DNA from: Raoultibacter phocaeensis
GTDB lineage: Bacteria; Actinomycetota; Coriobacteriia; Coriobacteriales; Eggerthellaceae
Direction of reading: 5' to 3'
Length of the DNA stretch: 64,000 bases
Assembly: GCF_901411515.1 (NCBI RefSeq)
Contig: NZ_CABDUX010000002.1
Span: forward strand, 1,364,001 to 1,428,000
In this document: positions 17,735 through 29,644 of the stretch, piece by piece
How positions within the stretch are numbered: the stretch's first letter is position 1
Layout of the letters: every line of letters starts with the position of its first letter
Translations under genes and position numbers: made by a program
Notes under the pieces: model-generated
Database searches by the model: none
Seen by the model: only the letters and a program-made list of their open reading frames with translations
What the model was told of the DNA's origin: nothing

Positions 17735-18391
17735 TCAGCATGCGTAGAGTCCGTGTTCGGCGATGTAGTCGAGCACGCTTTGCATGACGAGGTAGCGGAT
17801 CGACTTGCCTGCGCGTACCCGCTCGCGCAACGCGCTCGACGAGATGGCGAGCGCCGTGACTTCAGTATAGGATACCGAGAAATCGGAGCGTTCGGCCAAA
17901 TAGCGTTTCTTTTCGGCCGAAAGCTCGTATCCGGGGCGCGTTACGCCGATGAGCTGGGCGAGTTTCGCGATTTCCGAGCTTTCGCGCCACTTCACGATAC
18001 TGAATACCGCGTCGGCCCCGGTGATGAAATGCAGCTCCACGTTTGCGGGATAGTGCGCCTTGAGCTGTCTGAGCGTGTCGACCGTATAGGTATCGCCGCC
18101 TCGTTCGATCTCGATAGAGCTCGCATCGAATGCGGGGTTGCTTGCAACCGCAAGCCTGCACATCGCAAGGCGGTGCTCGGGCGAAGTGACCTGCTTGTCG
18201 CGTTTGAACACGGGATTGCCCGCCGGCACGAAGATGACGGCGTCGAGCCCGTAGATCTCGCGCACCTGCTCGGCACAGGCGAGGTGTCCGATATGGATGG
18301 GGTCGAACGTGCCGCCCATGATGCCGAGACGATAGGTTTTGCGGGGATCGGCGAGGCCGAGGCCGTCGAAGCGTTCCGATACGACGGCCAT
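17735..18391 (-). CDS. nadD: Nicotinate-nucleotide adenylyltransferase
   Basis: Adenylates nicotinate mononucleotide to deamido-NAD. The 218-aa protein has the nucleotidyltransferase motif GGTFDPIHIGHL and the second motif region ISSSALRERV near the C-terminus. Start at 18391 gives one base of spacing after the proA stop (TAGTATG). The 118 bp between its stop and yqeK hold no gene. Confidence 0.94.
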   Translation of the reverse strand: MAVVSERFDGLGLADPRKTYRLGIMGGTFDPIHIGHLACAEQVREIYGLDAVIFVPAGNPVFKRDKQVTSPEHRLAMCRLAVASNPAFDASSIEIERGGDTYTVDTLRQLKAHYPANVELHFITGADAVFSIVKWRESSEIAKLAQLIGVTRPGYELSAEKKRYLAERSDFSVSYTEVTALAISSSALRERVRAGKSIRYLVMQSVLDYIAEHGLYAC

Positions 18392-18392
18392 A

Positions 18393-19700
18393 CTAGCTGC
18401 GCACCTGCCCCGTGCCGCGCAGCTCATACTTGTACGAGGTTAGCGCTTCGAGGGCGAAGGGGCCGCGGGCATGGAGCTTTTGAGTGGAGATGCCGATTTC
18501 GGCGCCCATACCGAACTGCCCGCCGTCGGTGAACGCCGTCGACGCGTTCGCGTACACCGCCGCTGCATCGACCTGCGAAAGAAACGTCTCGATAGCCGCC
18601 GCGCCCGCCGCATCGCTTTGATCCGCCACGATGGCCTCGGAATGCTTGGTGCCGTAGCGGTTCACGTGCTCGACGGCCTCGCACACGCCGCTTACGCATT
18701 TGACGGCCAGCTCGGGAGCCAGGTATTCGGTGTCCCAATCTTCATCGGTTGCCGCCACGAACTGCGCCCCCCGAACAAGGCCCGCAGAAGAGGCACACGC
18801 GTATGCCTCCTCGTCGCAGTGGAGCAGCACCCCCTCGCCCGCAAGGGCGGCCAGCATACCGGGTAGAAACGCGCGCGCGATCGATGTATCCACAAGCAGC
18901 GTCTCTGCGGCATTGCACACGCCAAAGCGGCGGCACTTCGCATTCATCACGATGTCGCGCGCCATAGCCTCGTTCGCCGTAGCGTGCACGTACACGTGGC
19001 AGTTGCCCGTCCCCGTTTCGATGACCGGCACCTTGGAATGCTCAACGCAATGGCGGATGAGCCCCGCACCGCCGCGCGGAATGAGCACGTCCACGATGCC
19101 GTGAAGCGCCATGAGCTCGTCGGTCGCCGCGCGATCGGTCGTTTCGATACCGCGGATGCAGTTTTCAGGAAGCCCGGAGGCCACGGCAGCCTCGTGGAGA
19201 ATGCGGGCGATTGCTGTATTGGAGCGCGCCGCAAGCGAACCTCCGCGCAGTACGCATGCGTTCCCCGTTTTCACGCAGATGCCTGCCGCATCGGCCGTAA
19301 CGTTCGGACGCGCTTCATAGACCATGCCCACCACGCCGAGCGGCACGCTCACGCGCTTAAGATCGATGCCGCTTTCGAGCTCGCGGTGCACCTGCACGAC
19401 GCCGAGCGGATCGGGCAGCGCCCCGAGGTCTTCAAGTGCCGCAGCCATCGCCTCGACACGGTTTTCGTCGAGCATGAGGCGGTCGAGCAGACTTTCTGCG
19501 GTACCCGCCTCGCGGGCGGCATCCATGTCCCGTACGTTCTCGGCGACGATTTCGCGTGCGTGCTCGCGCAGCGCCTCGGCCATTGCGAAAAGGGCCGCGT
19601 TGCGCGCCTCGGCCGAAGTACAGCCGAGCTTGAGCGAAGCGCCTTTCGCCGCAAGCGCGACCGAGCGCACCGATTCCGTTTCTTGAACCTGATCGGTCAT
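18393..19700 (-). CDS. proA: Gamma-glutamyl phosphate reductase
   Basis: NADPH-dependent reduction of gamma-glutamyl phosphate to the semialdehyde in proline synthesis. The 435-aa protein shows VYEARPNVTADA, the LRGGSLAARSNTAI cofactor region and the FGVCNAAETLLV segment with the catalytic cysteine, and ends with LRGTGQVRS. Its ATG overlaps the proB stop as ATGA, so the two enzymes, which channel an unstable intermediate, are translationally coupled. Confidence 0.96.
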   Translation of the reverse strand: MTDQVQETESVRSVALAAKGASLKLGCTSAEARNAALFAMAEALREHAREIVAENVRDMDAAREAGTAESLLDRLMLDENRVEAMAAALEDLGALPDPLGVVQVHRELESGIDLKRVSVPLGVVGMVYEARPNVTADAAGICVKTGNACVLRGGSLAARSNTAIARILHEAAVASGLPENCIRGIETTDRAATDELMALHGIVDVLIPRGGAGLIRHCVEHSKVPVIETGTGNCHVYVHATANEAMARDIVMNAKCRRFGVCNAAETLLVDTSIARAFLPGMLAALAGEGVLLHCDEEAYACASSAGLVRGAQFVAATDEDWDTEYLAPELAVKCVSGVCEAVEHVNRYGTKHSEAIVADQSDAAGAAAIETFLSQVDAAAVYANASTAFTDGGQFGMGAEIGISTQKLHARGPFALEALTSYKYELRGTGQVRS

Positions 19701-20812
19701 TCGAACACCACCAATTCGTCTCGATGTATTACCGGTTTATGGGAGAGCCCGGCCAAAAGCCGATTCGCCTTGAGCACGTCCTGCGAAAGCCCTTGGGCAA
19801 GCTGGAGCTCGTCGCTCGACGCCGAAACCTTGCCTCGGGCGAACAGATGGCCCGATCCGTCTTTGATGTCCACGATATCGCCCGCCTCGAAACTCCCCTC
19901 GACGCCGGAGATACCCACCGGCAAAAGCGAGCTTCCCTTCGCGATGAGCGCGGTTTTTGCACCCGCATCGACCATGAGCGCACCCCGTGCGGAATCGCCG
20001 AGCGCGATCCAGAGCTTCTTAGGCGTGATCTCGTGAGGCTTCGAGGCGGCCACGAACCGCGTTCCCACCGCCTTTCCTCCTGCGATGTCGATGAGCGCAT
20101 TGGGCGTCCTGCCGTTGCAGATGACCATCGGGATGCCCGCCACCATGAGCACGCGCGCCGCTTCGATCTTGGTTATCATGCCGCCGCTGCCCACTGTCGT
20201 GCCCGCTTCCCCCGCTACGCTCATGACAGACGCATCGATCTTCTCGACACGGGAAATGAGCTTCGCCGTGGGCACGTGGTGGGGGTTCGCATCGTAAAGC
20301 CCGTCGATATCGGAAAGGATCACCATAAGATCGGCATCGACCAAGCAGGCCACGAGCGCCGCAAGCGTATCGTTGTCGCCGAAGCGAATCTGCTCGACCG
20401 ACACCGTATCGTTCTCGTTCACGACCGGCACCACGTCGAGCTCGAGCAGGCGCGAGAACGTATCGCGCGCATGGAGGTACGCCGATCGGTCGGCGGTGTC
20501 GCGGCGCGTGAGCAATACGACCGAGGTCATGATGTTGTAGGGTTTGAACGCTTCGGCATAGGCGGTTGAAAGCACGCTCTGCCCTACCGATGCCGCAGCC
20601 TGCAAGCTGGGCATATCGCTTGGCCGCTTTTCAATGCCAAGCGCTTCCAGGCCGCAGGCGATGGCGGCGCTCGTGACGATGATCGGCTGCCATCCGAGTG
20701 CTTTCACCCGCGCGATCTGATCGACGAGCCGGCTGAGGTACGCGTAATCGATCGAGCTTTCGCTTGTCGTAAGCGTCGAGGAGCCGATTTTTATGACGAG
20801 AGTCTTCTTCAC
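19697..20812 (-). CDS. proB: Glutamate 5-kinase with PUA domain
   Basis: First step of proline synthesis: ATP-dependent phosphorylation of glutamate. The 371-aa protein has the amino-acid kinase fold (VIKIGSSTLT, VNENDTVS, FGDNDTLAALVA, GTVGSGGMITKIEAA) and a C-terminal PUA domain from about residue 275. Family members are feedback-inhibited by proline. It starts 9 bases after the obg stop. No T-box or other leader was seen. Confidence 0.96.
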   Translation of the reverse strand: MKKTLVIKIGSSTLTTSESSIDYAYLSRLVDQIARVKALGWQPIIVTSAAIACGLEALGIEKRPSDMPSLQAAASVGQSVLSTAYAEAFKPYNIMTSVVLLTRRDTADRSAYLHARDTFSRLLELDVVPVVNENDTVSVEQIRFGDNDTLAALVACLVDADLMVILSDIDGLYDANPHHVPTAKLISRVEKIDASVMSVAGEAGTTVGSGGMITKIEAARVLMVAGIPMVICNGRTPNALIDIAGGKAVGTRFVAASKPHEITPKKLWIALGDSARGALMVDAGAKTALIAKGSSLLPVGISGVEGSFEAGDIVDIKDGSGHLFARGKVSASSDELQLAQGLSQDVLKANRLLAGLSHKPVIHRDELVVFE

Positions 20813-20821
20813 CGCATTGCC

Positions 20822-23169
<2,348 letters not shown>

Positions 23170-23202
23170 TAGTTATGTCTCCTTGAAATGTGTCAAAACG
23201 CA

Positions 23203-23238
23203 AGGCGATATCTTATCAGCCGAAAAAGCCCAAGTCAA
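23203..23238 (-). promoter_or_regulatory. Sigma-70 promoter of rplU-rpmA
   Basis: TTGACT (23238-23233), a 17-base spacer and TAAGAT (23215-23210) on the minus strand, predicting a start near 23203 and a leader of about 34 bases that includes the AAGGAG ribosome site. No room for a long L21 leader RNA. Confidence 0.85.
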
Positions 23239-23379
23239 TAAAATACCCGTAAATATTCGAGGCGCACATAGTATCCGCGCACCCAAGCATAGAGCGCTCG
23301 GCCACTGGAATGCTCGATGCGCATCGAACGCATGAAAGCCGCCCTGCTGACCGAAGTTGCCGCGCTCCTTTTGCAACGC

Positions 23380-26004
23380 CTAGTGCGCTTCGGCCCAGTT
23401 ATCTCCGTAGGATATGTCCACGTCGAGCGGCACCTTGAGTTCGGCGGCGTTTTCCATGATATCGCGCACGATCTCGGAAAGCGGCTCGATCTCGCATACC
23501 GGCACCGAGAAGTCCAGCTCGTCGTGCACCTGCAGCAGAAGCTTCGCCTCGAATCCCTCTTCGGCAAGACGCCTTTCGACGCGCGACATCGCAAGCTTGA
23601 TGATGTCGGCCGCCGATCCCTGCATGGGATGGTTCATGGCGGTGCGTTCTCCGAAACCGCGCTGCACCTGATTGCCCACCGTGAGCTCGGGGATATGGCG
23701 CTTGCGCCCGAACATGGTGACCGCGCAACCCGATGCCGTGGCCTGCTCGATCGTTTCGTCAAGATAGGTTCGCACCCGCGGATACGCTTCGAAGTACCGG
23801 TCGATCATCTCCTTGGCCTCGCCGTAAGGTATGTCGAGGCTCTGGGCGAGCCCGTAGGCCTGCTGCCCGTAGACGATGCCGAAGTTAACGGCCTTCGCCC
23901 GGCTGCGAAGCTCGGGCGTGACCTGGTCGACGGGGATGTCGAACACGCGCGAAGCGGTACGCGCATGAAAATCCTCGCCCGAGCAGAACGCTTCGATGAG
24001 CCCTTCGTCGCCCGAAAGGTGGGCTAAGAGCCTGAGTTCGATCTGCGAATAGTCGGCTGAGAGGAACTTGTGGTCGGGTTTGAGCGGGATGAAGCATTCG
24101 CGGATATGCCTGCCGAACTCGGTACGGACCGGAATGTTCTGTAGATTAGGATCGGAAGACGAGAGCCTGCCTGTGGTCGTGACCGTCTGGTTGAACGAGG
24201 TGTGGAGCCGCCCGTCGCCTCCGCGCATGCGGGGCAAAGCGTCGATGTAGGTAGATTTTATCTTCGCGAGCTCGCGGTAACGGATGATGAGCTCGGGAAG
24301 CTCGTGCACCTTGGCGAGCTCTTTGAGGACCGCTGCGTTGGTGGAGTATCCGCGCTGCGTTTTCTTGGTCGGCGTAAGCCCGATCACCTCGAACAGGATA
24401 TGGGCAAGCTGCTTCGGGGAATCGATATTGAATTCCTCGCCCGCCGTCTGGTATATCTGGGCGGAAAGCTCGTCGAGATCGGCTTGCGTGCCTTCGCCGA
24501 GGGCCTTGAGGCGCTCAACGTCGATCTCCGCCCCCGTCCTCTCGACGATGGCAAGCACGGCCACAAGCGGGAAGTCGATCTCGCTGCACGCTTCCCAACC
24601 CCCGTCCTCGACGAGCGCCGAAGTCAATGGCTCGATGAGCGTGCGCGCGGCGGCGGCGTTCAGAACGGCTGCACGCTCGTCGCTCTCTGCCTCGGGCATC
24701 ACGCCGCCGCAGAAGCCATCGAGCAGCGCGTTGTAGGTGTACTCGCTCACCGACGAGTTCATCACGTATGCCGCAAGCCCCAGATCGAACGCATCCATGG
24801 CCAAAAGGTCCCGATCCGCCACCAGCGATTTGAGCGATGTGTCTGCAGGATACACGTACTGGATGGCCTTCTTTACATCGAGCGCCGCGAATGCTCCTTC
24901 GCACACGATGCGAGCAAGGGCGCCGAGCGCATCGTCTTGTTCGAACAGGGCCGTTCCATCCGAGGCGTTCACCGCAAGAATCAGCCCCGCATCGAACAGC
25001 GATGCTTGGTCGCTTTCCTGAAACGCGATGCCAAGGCGCTCCCCCCTCGCGATCGCCTCTTCGAGAAGCTGATTTGCGGCTTGGCCCTTTACAATCGGCT
25101 CGCAGGCGAGATCGGCTTGGCTTCTGCTCGTTCCGCTTGCAAGCGAAAGCACCTTCTTGAGATGGGCGTTGAACCGAAGCGAACCGAACGCTTCGGTCAC
25201 CTTCGCTTCATCAAAAGCCGGGAAGGCAACGGCTTCGAGATCGAGGGGAAAATCGAGATCGCACACGATGGTCGCAACGCGACGGCTCGAAAACGCTGCA
25301 TCCTTGTTGTTGCTGAGGTTCTCGAGCTGCTTGCCGCGGAACTTATCGAGGTTCGCATATACGTCTTCGAGTGATCCGTACTGCTGGAGAATCTTGGAGG
25401 CGGTTTTCTCCCCGATGCCGGGGACGCCGGGGATGTTGTCGGACGGGTCGCCTTTCAGACCGAGGTAATCGGGTACCTGCGAAGGCTCGATGCCGTAGCG
25501 TTCCACCACCTCGCGAGGCCCGTACATCGCCACATCGGTGATCCCCTTTTTCGTGGTGACGATGCGTGTAAGCTCGGATGCGAGCTGGTAGGCATCCTTG
25601 TCGCCCGTTACGAGCAGCGTCTCGTAGCCGAGCGCTTCGTCCCGAGCGGCGATCGTCCCTAAAATGTCATCGCCTTCCCAGCCTTTGACACGTACGACTG
25701 GAATCGCCATCGCTTCGAGCAGCTTCTCGATCATAGGAAACTGAACCTTGAGATCGTCGTCCATGGGAGGCCGTTGGGCTTTGTACGCTTCAAGCGCCTC
25801 CATGCGAAACGCAGGGCGACCCTCGTCGAACGCGCAGATGATGGCATCGGGATTCTCCAGCTCGACGAATTTCAAGAGCATGGACACGAACCCGAACACG
25901 GCGTTGGTGGGCCTGCCGTCGGGAGCGTTCATGGTAGGCGGTACTGCATGGTAGGCACGGTGCATCAGCGAATTGCCGTCGATAACGGCTATCTTTTTTG
26001 GCAT
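23380..26004 (-). CDS. polA: DNA polymerase I
   Basis: An 874-aa repair and Okazaki-fragment polymerase. Residues 1-290 are the 5'-3' flap exonuclease (IDGNSLMHRAYHA, VTGDKDAYQL, GVPGIGEKTASK). About 300-480 is the 3'-5' exonuclease fold, but the DxE catalytic motif is absent, so proofreading is probably lost. The C-terminal polymerase has DYSQIELRLLAHL, RSRAKAVNFGIVYG and VHDELDF. The ATG at 26004 has GGAGGA 8 bases upstream, preferred to the ATG five codons earlier. A -10 candidate TATACT lies at 26043-26038. Confidence 0.96.
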   Translation of the reverse strand: MPKKIAVIDGNSLMHRAYHAVPPTMNAPDGRPTNAVFGFVSMLLKFVELENPDAIICAFDEGRPAFRMEALEAYKAQRPPMDDDLKVQFPMIEKLLEAMAIPVVRVKGWEGDDILGTIAARDEALGYETLLVTGDKDAYQLASELTRIVTTKKGITDVAMYGPREVVERYGIEPSQVPDYLGLKGDPSDNIPGVPGIGEKTASKILQQYGSLEDVYANLDKFRGKQLENLSNNKDAAFSSRRVATIVCDLDFPLDLEAVAFPAFDEAKVTEAFGSLRFNAHLKKVLSLASGTSRSQADLACEPIVKGQAANQLLEEAIARGERLGIAFQESDQASLFDAGLILAVNASDGTALFEQDDALGALARIVCEGAFAALDVKKAIQYVYPADTSLKSLVADRDLLAMDAFDLGLAAYVMNSSVSEYTYNALLDGFCGGVMPEAESDERAAVLNAAAARTLIEPLTSALVEDGGWEACSEIDFPLVAVLAIVERTGAEIDVERLKALGEGTQADLDELSAQIYQTAGEEFNIDSPKQLAHILFEVIGLTPTKKTQRGYSTNAAVLKELAKVHELPELIIRYRELAKIKSTYIDALPRMRGGDGRLHTSFNQTVTTTGRLSSSDPNLQNIPVRTEFGRHIRECFIPLKPDHKFLSADYSQIELRLLAHLSGDEGLIEAFCSGEDFHARTASRVFDIPVDQVTPELRSRAKAVNFGIVYGQQAYGLAQSLDIPYGEAKEMIDRYFEAYPRVRTYLDETIEQATASGCAVTMFGRKRHIPELTVGNQVQRGFGERTAMNHPMQGSAADIIKLAMSRVERRLAEEGFEAKLLLQVHDELDFSVPVCEIEPLSEIVRDIMENAAELKVPLDVDISYGDNWAEAH

Positions 26005-26174
26005 AGGGGTGTCCTCCATCGTTTTCGTTCACGGGAAAGTATAGACTAGAATCGATTCGACGGTATGCGCGATACCCAAAAGGACGGCGGATCACACGTC
26101 TGCTCTACGAAGCCCGCAGATTCGGTGCAACACGACCGCGCGCTGCGTATCCGAAGCCCGCGAACCGCACGCGC

Positions 26175-27893
26175 TTAGGCAGAATCTTGGTCGGGCAGTC
26201 GGTAGATCGCGTTATCGGGCCCCGCCAGGCACTCATCTGCCGGCAGTGCAAGGTAGCCAACCTTCGCGGCGATGTTGAGGATGCCGAGCGGCGTCTGTTC
26301 GATCTTCGTCGCTTTCCACTCGTGCACAAGTTCGCACTCGTTTCTCACGGTGTCGTAGAACGCGAGCGCTTCCGCATGCTCGGGATTGCCAGGATCATAG
26401 CGCTCGTACATGTAGCTGCTGATGATGACGTACTCGATATCCCTGCCGTCATCAAGGGGGATAAGCGAGGTCGCATCGGTGAACGCGTTTTTCGCATGTC
26501 CCGCAAGCCGTAAGTTGAGCGGGCTATAGCCGTCGTACGCGCTGTTTTCGTACGCGATGTTATGCTCTTCGCAAAAAGCGAGGGCTTCGATTCTCGTCTG
26601 GGGCACCACGGCTGTTTTGACCAATACCGCAGAACTTACCAGCGCATTTAAAGCGATTACAGCCGCAAGGGCTGCAGTTGCACCAGCCACGGCAACGCGT
26701 GCCGCACGAAAGCCCCCGCCCTTCGAATCGCCGAACGCGCCTCGGTCACGAGCGAGAAAAACAGATGATGCGCCGACCATGGCATAGAGGCCCAGTCCCG
26801 CTAAAACGAGCGGCCCTACGTACATGGGCAACGCCCACCTGAGCCAATGGAGGCTGAATACGCTCAGCACAACCCAGAACATCAGACACAGGGCAAACGG
26901 AAGCAGAAGACGCGCCTTGGTTCGAGCAAGACAGAAGACGCCGATCACCAAGGGAATAAAAGTTTCGAAGTTCGTATAGGGAGTATCGTTGTACGTCGCA
27001 TCGGGAATGGAGAAAAAGCCCGTCGCATAAAACTGCAGATTGCCGAAGAAACCAAGACCGTCCGCACCCAGATGGTTCGGGCGAGACTCGTTTTTCAACG
27101 AGGCGAGTACCGAGCCTAGGTCGGTTACCAGGTTGGGCGATATGGCAAACAGGCACACAAACGCAACCGCAGCCACGAGCAGAACGCGCAGCGCCACGGC
27201 TTTTGCGCCGCGGGTGCGAAAGCCTTCGAACGCGATAATGCCCGCTACGTAGAAACAGCAGATGGCGGCAGGGTACTTGGTCGTCATGCCGATGGCCGTC
27301 GCAACGCCCAGGGCGATCACCAATCCGAGTCTCCCGTTCTCGATATAGCGTACCCCGAGGTAGATGAGCACAAGTACGATGAGCGACAGCGGCACATCGG
27401 GAGACGCATATCCCGAATGCGTGATGTAGGCGGGGAAAAAAGCAACCGCAAAAGCACCGAACACGCCGGCTCCCTGCTTGATTCGCTCAAGCAAACCGTG
27501 GGCAAGTGGGATCATTGCGATTCCGCAGAGGGCCGTGATCAAGCGCGCGATGACGTAAAAGGCAGGAATGACGCCCACGGTAGCCGCGTCCACACCGTAT
27601 CGGATAAACGAGTACGCGTTAAACAGCAGTGCGCAGAGTTTGATCTGCATATGATCGGGATGAAAGTACACGTACGTAAGGTACGAATCGCGCGCAATCA
27701 TGTCGACGGCAGGCTCGACCACGTTCATCTCGTCGGCATGCAATTCGAACGGAAACCCGATGAAGCACATTGTGATGCGTGCAATAGCTCCGAGTACGAT
27801 GATGACCGCAAGCGCCGAATACCGTACACGAGCGTTGAGAAACGGGTTTTTCCAGTCCGAAACGGCTGTGCCGAGATTACCCAGTACGCCCAT
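26175..27893 (-). CDS. GT-C membrane glycosyltransferase (PMT-like)
   Basis: A 572-aa protein with about 11-12 transmembrane helices and the ELHADEMN acidic motif in the first extracytoplasmic loop, the arrangement of GT-C enzymes that use polyprenyl-phosphate sugars outside the membrane. The C-terminal ~100 residues are soluble. It starts one base after the stop of the GT2 gene upstream, so the pair works together: the GT2 would make the lipid-linked sugar and this enzyme transfers it. Acceptor (protein or glycan) unknown. Confidence 0.8.
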   Translation of the reverse strand: MGVLGNLGTAVSDWKNPFLNARVRYSALAVIIVLGAIARITMCFIGFPFELHADEMNVVEPAVDMIARDSYLTYVYFHPDHMQIKLCALLFNAYSFIRYGVDAATVGVIPAFYVIARLITALCGIAMIPLAHGLLERIKQGAGVFGAFAVAFFPAYITHSGYASPDVPLSLIVLVLIYLGVRYIENGRLGLVIALGVATAIGMTTKYPAAICCFYVAGIIAFEGFRTRGAKAVALRVLLVAAVAFVCLFAISPNLVTDLGSVLASLKNESRPNHLGADGLGFFGNLQFYATGFFSIPDATYNDTPYTNFETFIPLVIGVFCLARTKARLLLPFALCLMFWVVLSVFSLHWLRWALPMYVGPLVLAGLGLYAMVGASSVFLARDRGAFGDSKGGGFRAARVAVAGATAALAAVIALNALVSSAVLVKTAVVPQTRIEALAFCEEHNIAYENSAYDGYSPLNLRLAGHAKNAFTDATSLIPLDDGRDIEYVIISSYMYERYDPGNPEHAEALAFYDTVRNECELVHEWKATKIEQTPLGILNIAAKVGYLALPADECLAGPDNAIYRLPDQDSA

Positions 27894-27894
27894 G

Positions 27895-28887
27895 CTACTC
27901 CGCTACATCCTCGACGATATAGCGGGGCCGATGCTTTACCTCAAGGTAGATCTTACCGACATACTGGCCGACGATCCCCAAAGAAAGCAGCATGAGGCCG
28001 CCCAAAAACCACACCGACACGATAAGGCTCGGCCATCCAGCGACGGTGTTTCCCAACGCATACTGCACAATGAAGTATACGAACAGGACAAGGGAGAGCG
28101 CAGACACACCCCCCCCCAGCAGCGTCACGAACTTGAGGGGCTTCGTGCTGAAGGACGAGATACCCTCGAACGCGAACGACAGCATTTTCCCAAGCGGGTA
28201 TTTGCTCGTGCCCGCAAACCGCTCCGCCCGTTTGTAGTACACGACGCTGCTCGGATAACCGACGAGCCGCACAAGTCCCCGCAAGAACAGATTGACTTCG
28301 TCGAATTCGGACAGCGCCGACAGCGCACGTTTGCTCATGAGGCGGTAATCGGCATGGTTGTACAACACGTCCGAACCGAGCTTTTCCATGACCTTGTAAT
28401 ACAGTTGGGAGAACGTTCGTTTTGCGAAAGAATCCGTCTCGCGCGATTCTCGTACCGCATACACGATATCGCTTCCGCCTCGGTACCCCGCGAGCATGTC
28501 GGGAATGATGTCGATGTCGTCTTGCAGATCGGCGTCGAGCGAGATCACCGCATCGAAGCGATCCTTCGCATACATGAGCCCCGCCAGAAGTGCGTTTTGG
28601 TGTCCGCGGTTGCGGCTAAGTTTAAGCCCCGTGAATAGGGGATCTCTCTCGTGAAGTTCACAGACGATGCGCCATGTCTCATCGATCGATCCGTCGTCGA
28701 CGAACAGAATACGGCATGCGCGCACCTGACCCCTCGCGCTGAGATCAAAGACAAGAGCCTTCAGGCGCGAAGCCGTCTCGCCGAGCACCTCTTCTTCGTT
28801 GTAGCACGGCACGACAATGCAGAGGCTCGGTGCCTCGTGAGCTAGCTCGTCGTTGCGGTTCCCTGAAACAGGCTGAACAGTATCCAT
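27895..28887 (-). CDS. GT2 polyprenyl-phosphate glycosyltransferase (GtrB/DPM-like)
   Basis: A 330-aa enzyme: GT2 domain at 20-245 (IVVPCYNEEEVL, FVDDGSIDET, SLDADLQDD, RESRETD) and two transmembrane helices at the C-terminus (about 255-320), as in GtrB or DPM1-type enzymes that load a sugar onto polyprenyl phosphate. Paired with the GT-C gene. A run of nine Gs in the coding strand (28117-28109) encodes the GGG just before the last membrane helices; a slip would remove them. Confidence 0.88.
   Translation of the reverse strand: MDTVQPVSGNRNDELAHEAPSLCIVVPCYNEEEVLGETASRLKALVFDLSARGQVRACRILFVDDGSIDETWRIVCELHERDPLFTGLKLSRNRGHQNALLAGLMYAKDRFDAVISLDADLQDDIDIIPDMLAGYRGGSDIVYAVRESRETDSFAKRTFSQLYYKVMEKLGSDVLYNHADYRLMSKRALSALSEFDEVNLFLRGLVRLVGYPSSVVYYKRAERFAGTSKYPLGKMLSFAFEGISSFSTKPLKFVTLLGGGVSALSLVLFVYFIVQYALGNTVAGWPSLIVSVWFLGGLMLLSLGIVGQYVGKIYLEVKHRPRYIVEDVAE
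28109..28117 (-). repeat. G9 homopolymer inside GT2 gene
   Basis: Nine consecutive C on the plus strand, G on the coding strand, within the segment LLGGGVSAL. The gene is in frame with nine. Possible slipped-strand contingency tract. Confidence 0.7.
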
Positions 28888-28960
28888 GATCCCTATGGTC
28901 TTTAACGGCTTCGACTATCGTAAGAAAGAAATATACCACAGTTTCGAAGCAGGAAGGTAA

Positions 28961-29635
28961 CTACATGGACCAGAGGTATCCCACGCCGCGCACCGTTTCG
29001 AGGCGCTGCGCCAACTCGGGGCCGAGCTTAGCCCTCACGCGGCGCACGTGCACGTCGACCGTACGTGAACCCCCGTAGTAATCGAACCCCCACACCCGCC
29101 GCAAAAGCGCATCGCGCGAATAGGTGCGTCCCGGATGGGTGACAAGGAAGGCCAGAAGCGCGTACTCGAGATACGTGAGATCGAGCGGTTCGCCTGCGAT
29201 CTTCACCTGATACGTCGCAAGGTTAATGGTCATAGCATCGACGGCGATGTAATCGGACGTGGAGCTTTCGTTTCCCGGCCACAGAAGCTGGCGGATGCGC
29301 GCCGAGCATTCGTCGGCACTCGAGCCGTGGACGACGAAATCGCTCTTCACTTGAACGGGAAGACGAAATTCGGCAAGCTGATCGTCGTTGACGATGACGA
29401 GCAGTGCGCCGCACCCATCTTCGAGCAGCGCCGCCTCGACTCTGGATATGTTCTGCATCGCGTCGCCACGCGCCTCGTATACGACGAGATCGCAGCTCGG
29501 ATGCTGTTCGAGCAACCGCTTGAATTGAACGGAAGACCCCGCGGCAACATCCACGTCAAGCGCTGAGAGCACCGCTTGGAACTTGTGCGCGTTATCGAGG
29601 CTGTCTGCCACGAATATGACCTGTTTACTCTGCAT
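28961..29635 (-). CDS. glnR: Orphan OmpR-type nitrogen regulator, GlnR-like
   Basis: A 224-aa two-domain protein. The C-terminal winged helix (about 130-224; LTYLEYALLAFLVTHPGRTYSRDALLRRVWG, TVDVHVRRVRAKL) is OmpR/PhoB type. The N-terminal receiver-like domain lacks the usual phospho-acceptor aspartate: beta-3 ends VVYEARG. That and its place 9 bases after glnA match actinobacterial GlnR, an atypical response regulator that controls nitrogen genes without a partner kinase. A matching GlnR box precedes glnA. Confidence 0.82.
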   Translation of the reverse strand: MQSKQVIFVADSLDNAHKFQAVLSALDVDVAAGSSVQFKRLLEQHPSCDLVVYEARGDAMQNISRVEAALLEDGCGALLVIVNDDQLAEFRLPVQVKSDFVVHGSSADECSARIRQLLWPGNESSTSDYIAVDAMTINLATYQVKIAGEPLDLTYLEYALLAFLVTHPGRTYSRDALLRRVWGFDYYGGSRTVDVHVRRVRAKLGPELAQRLETVRGVGYLWSM

Positions 29636-29644
29636 GCGCGCCCC

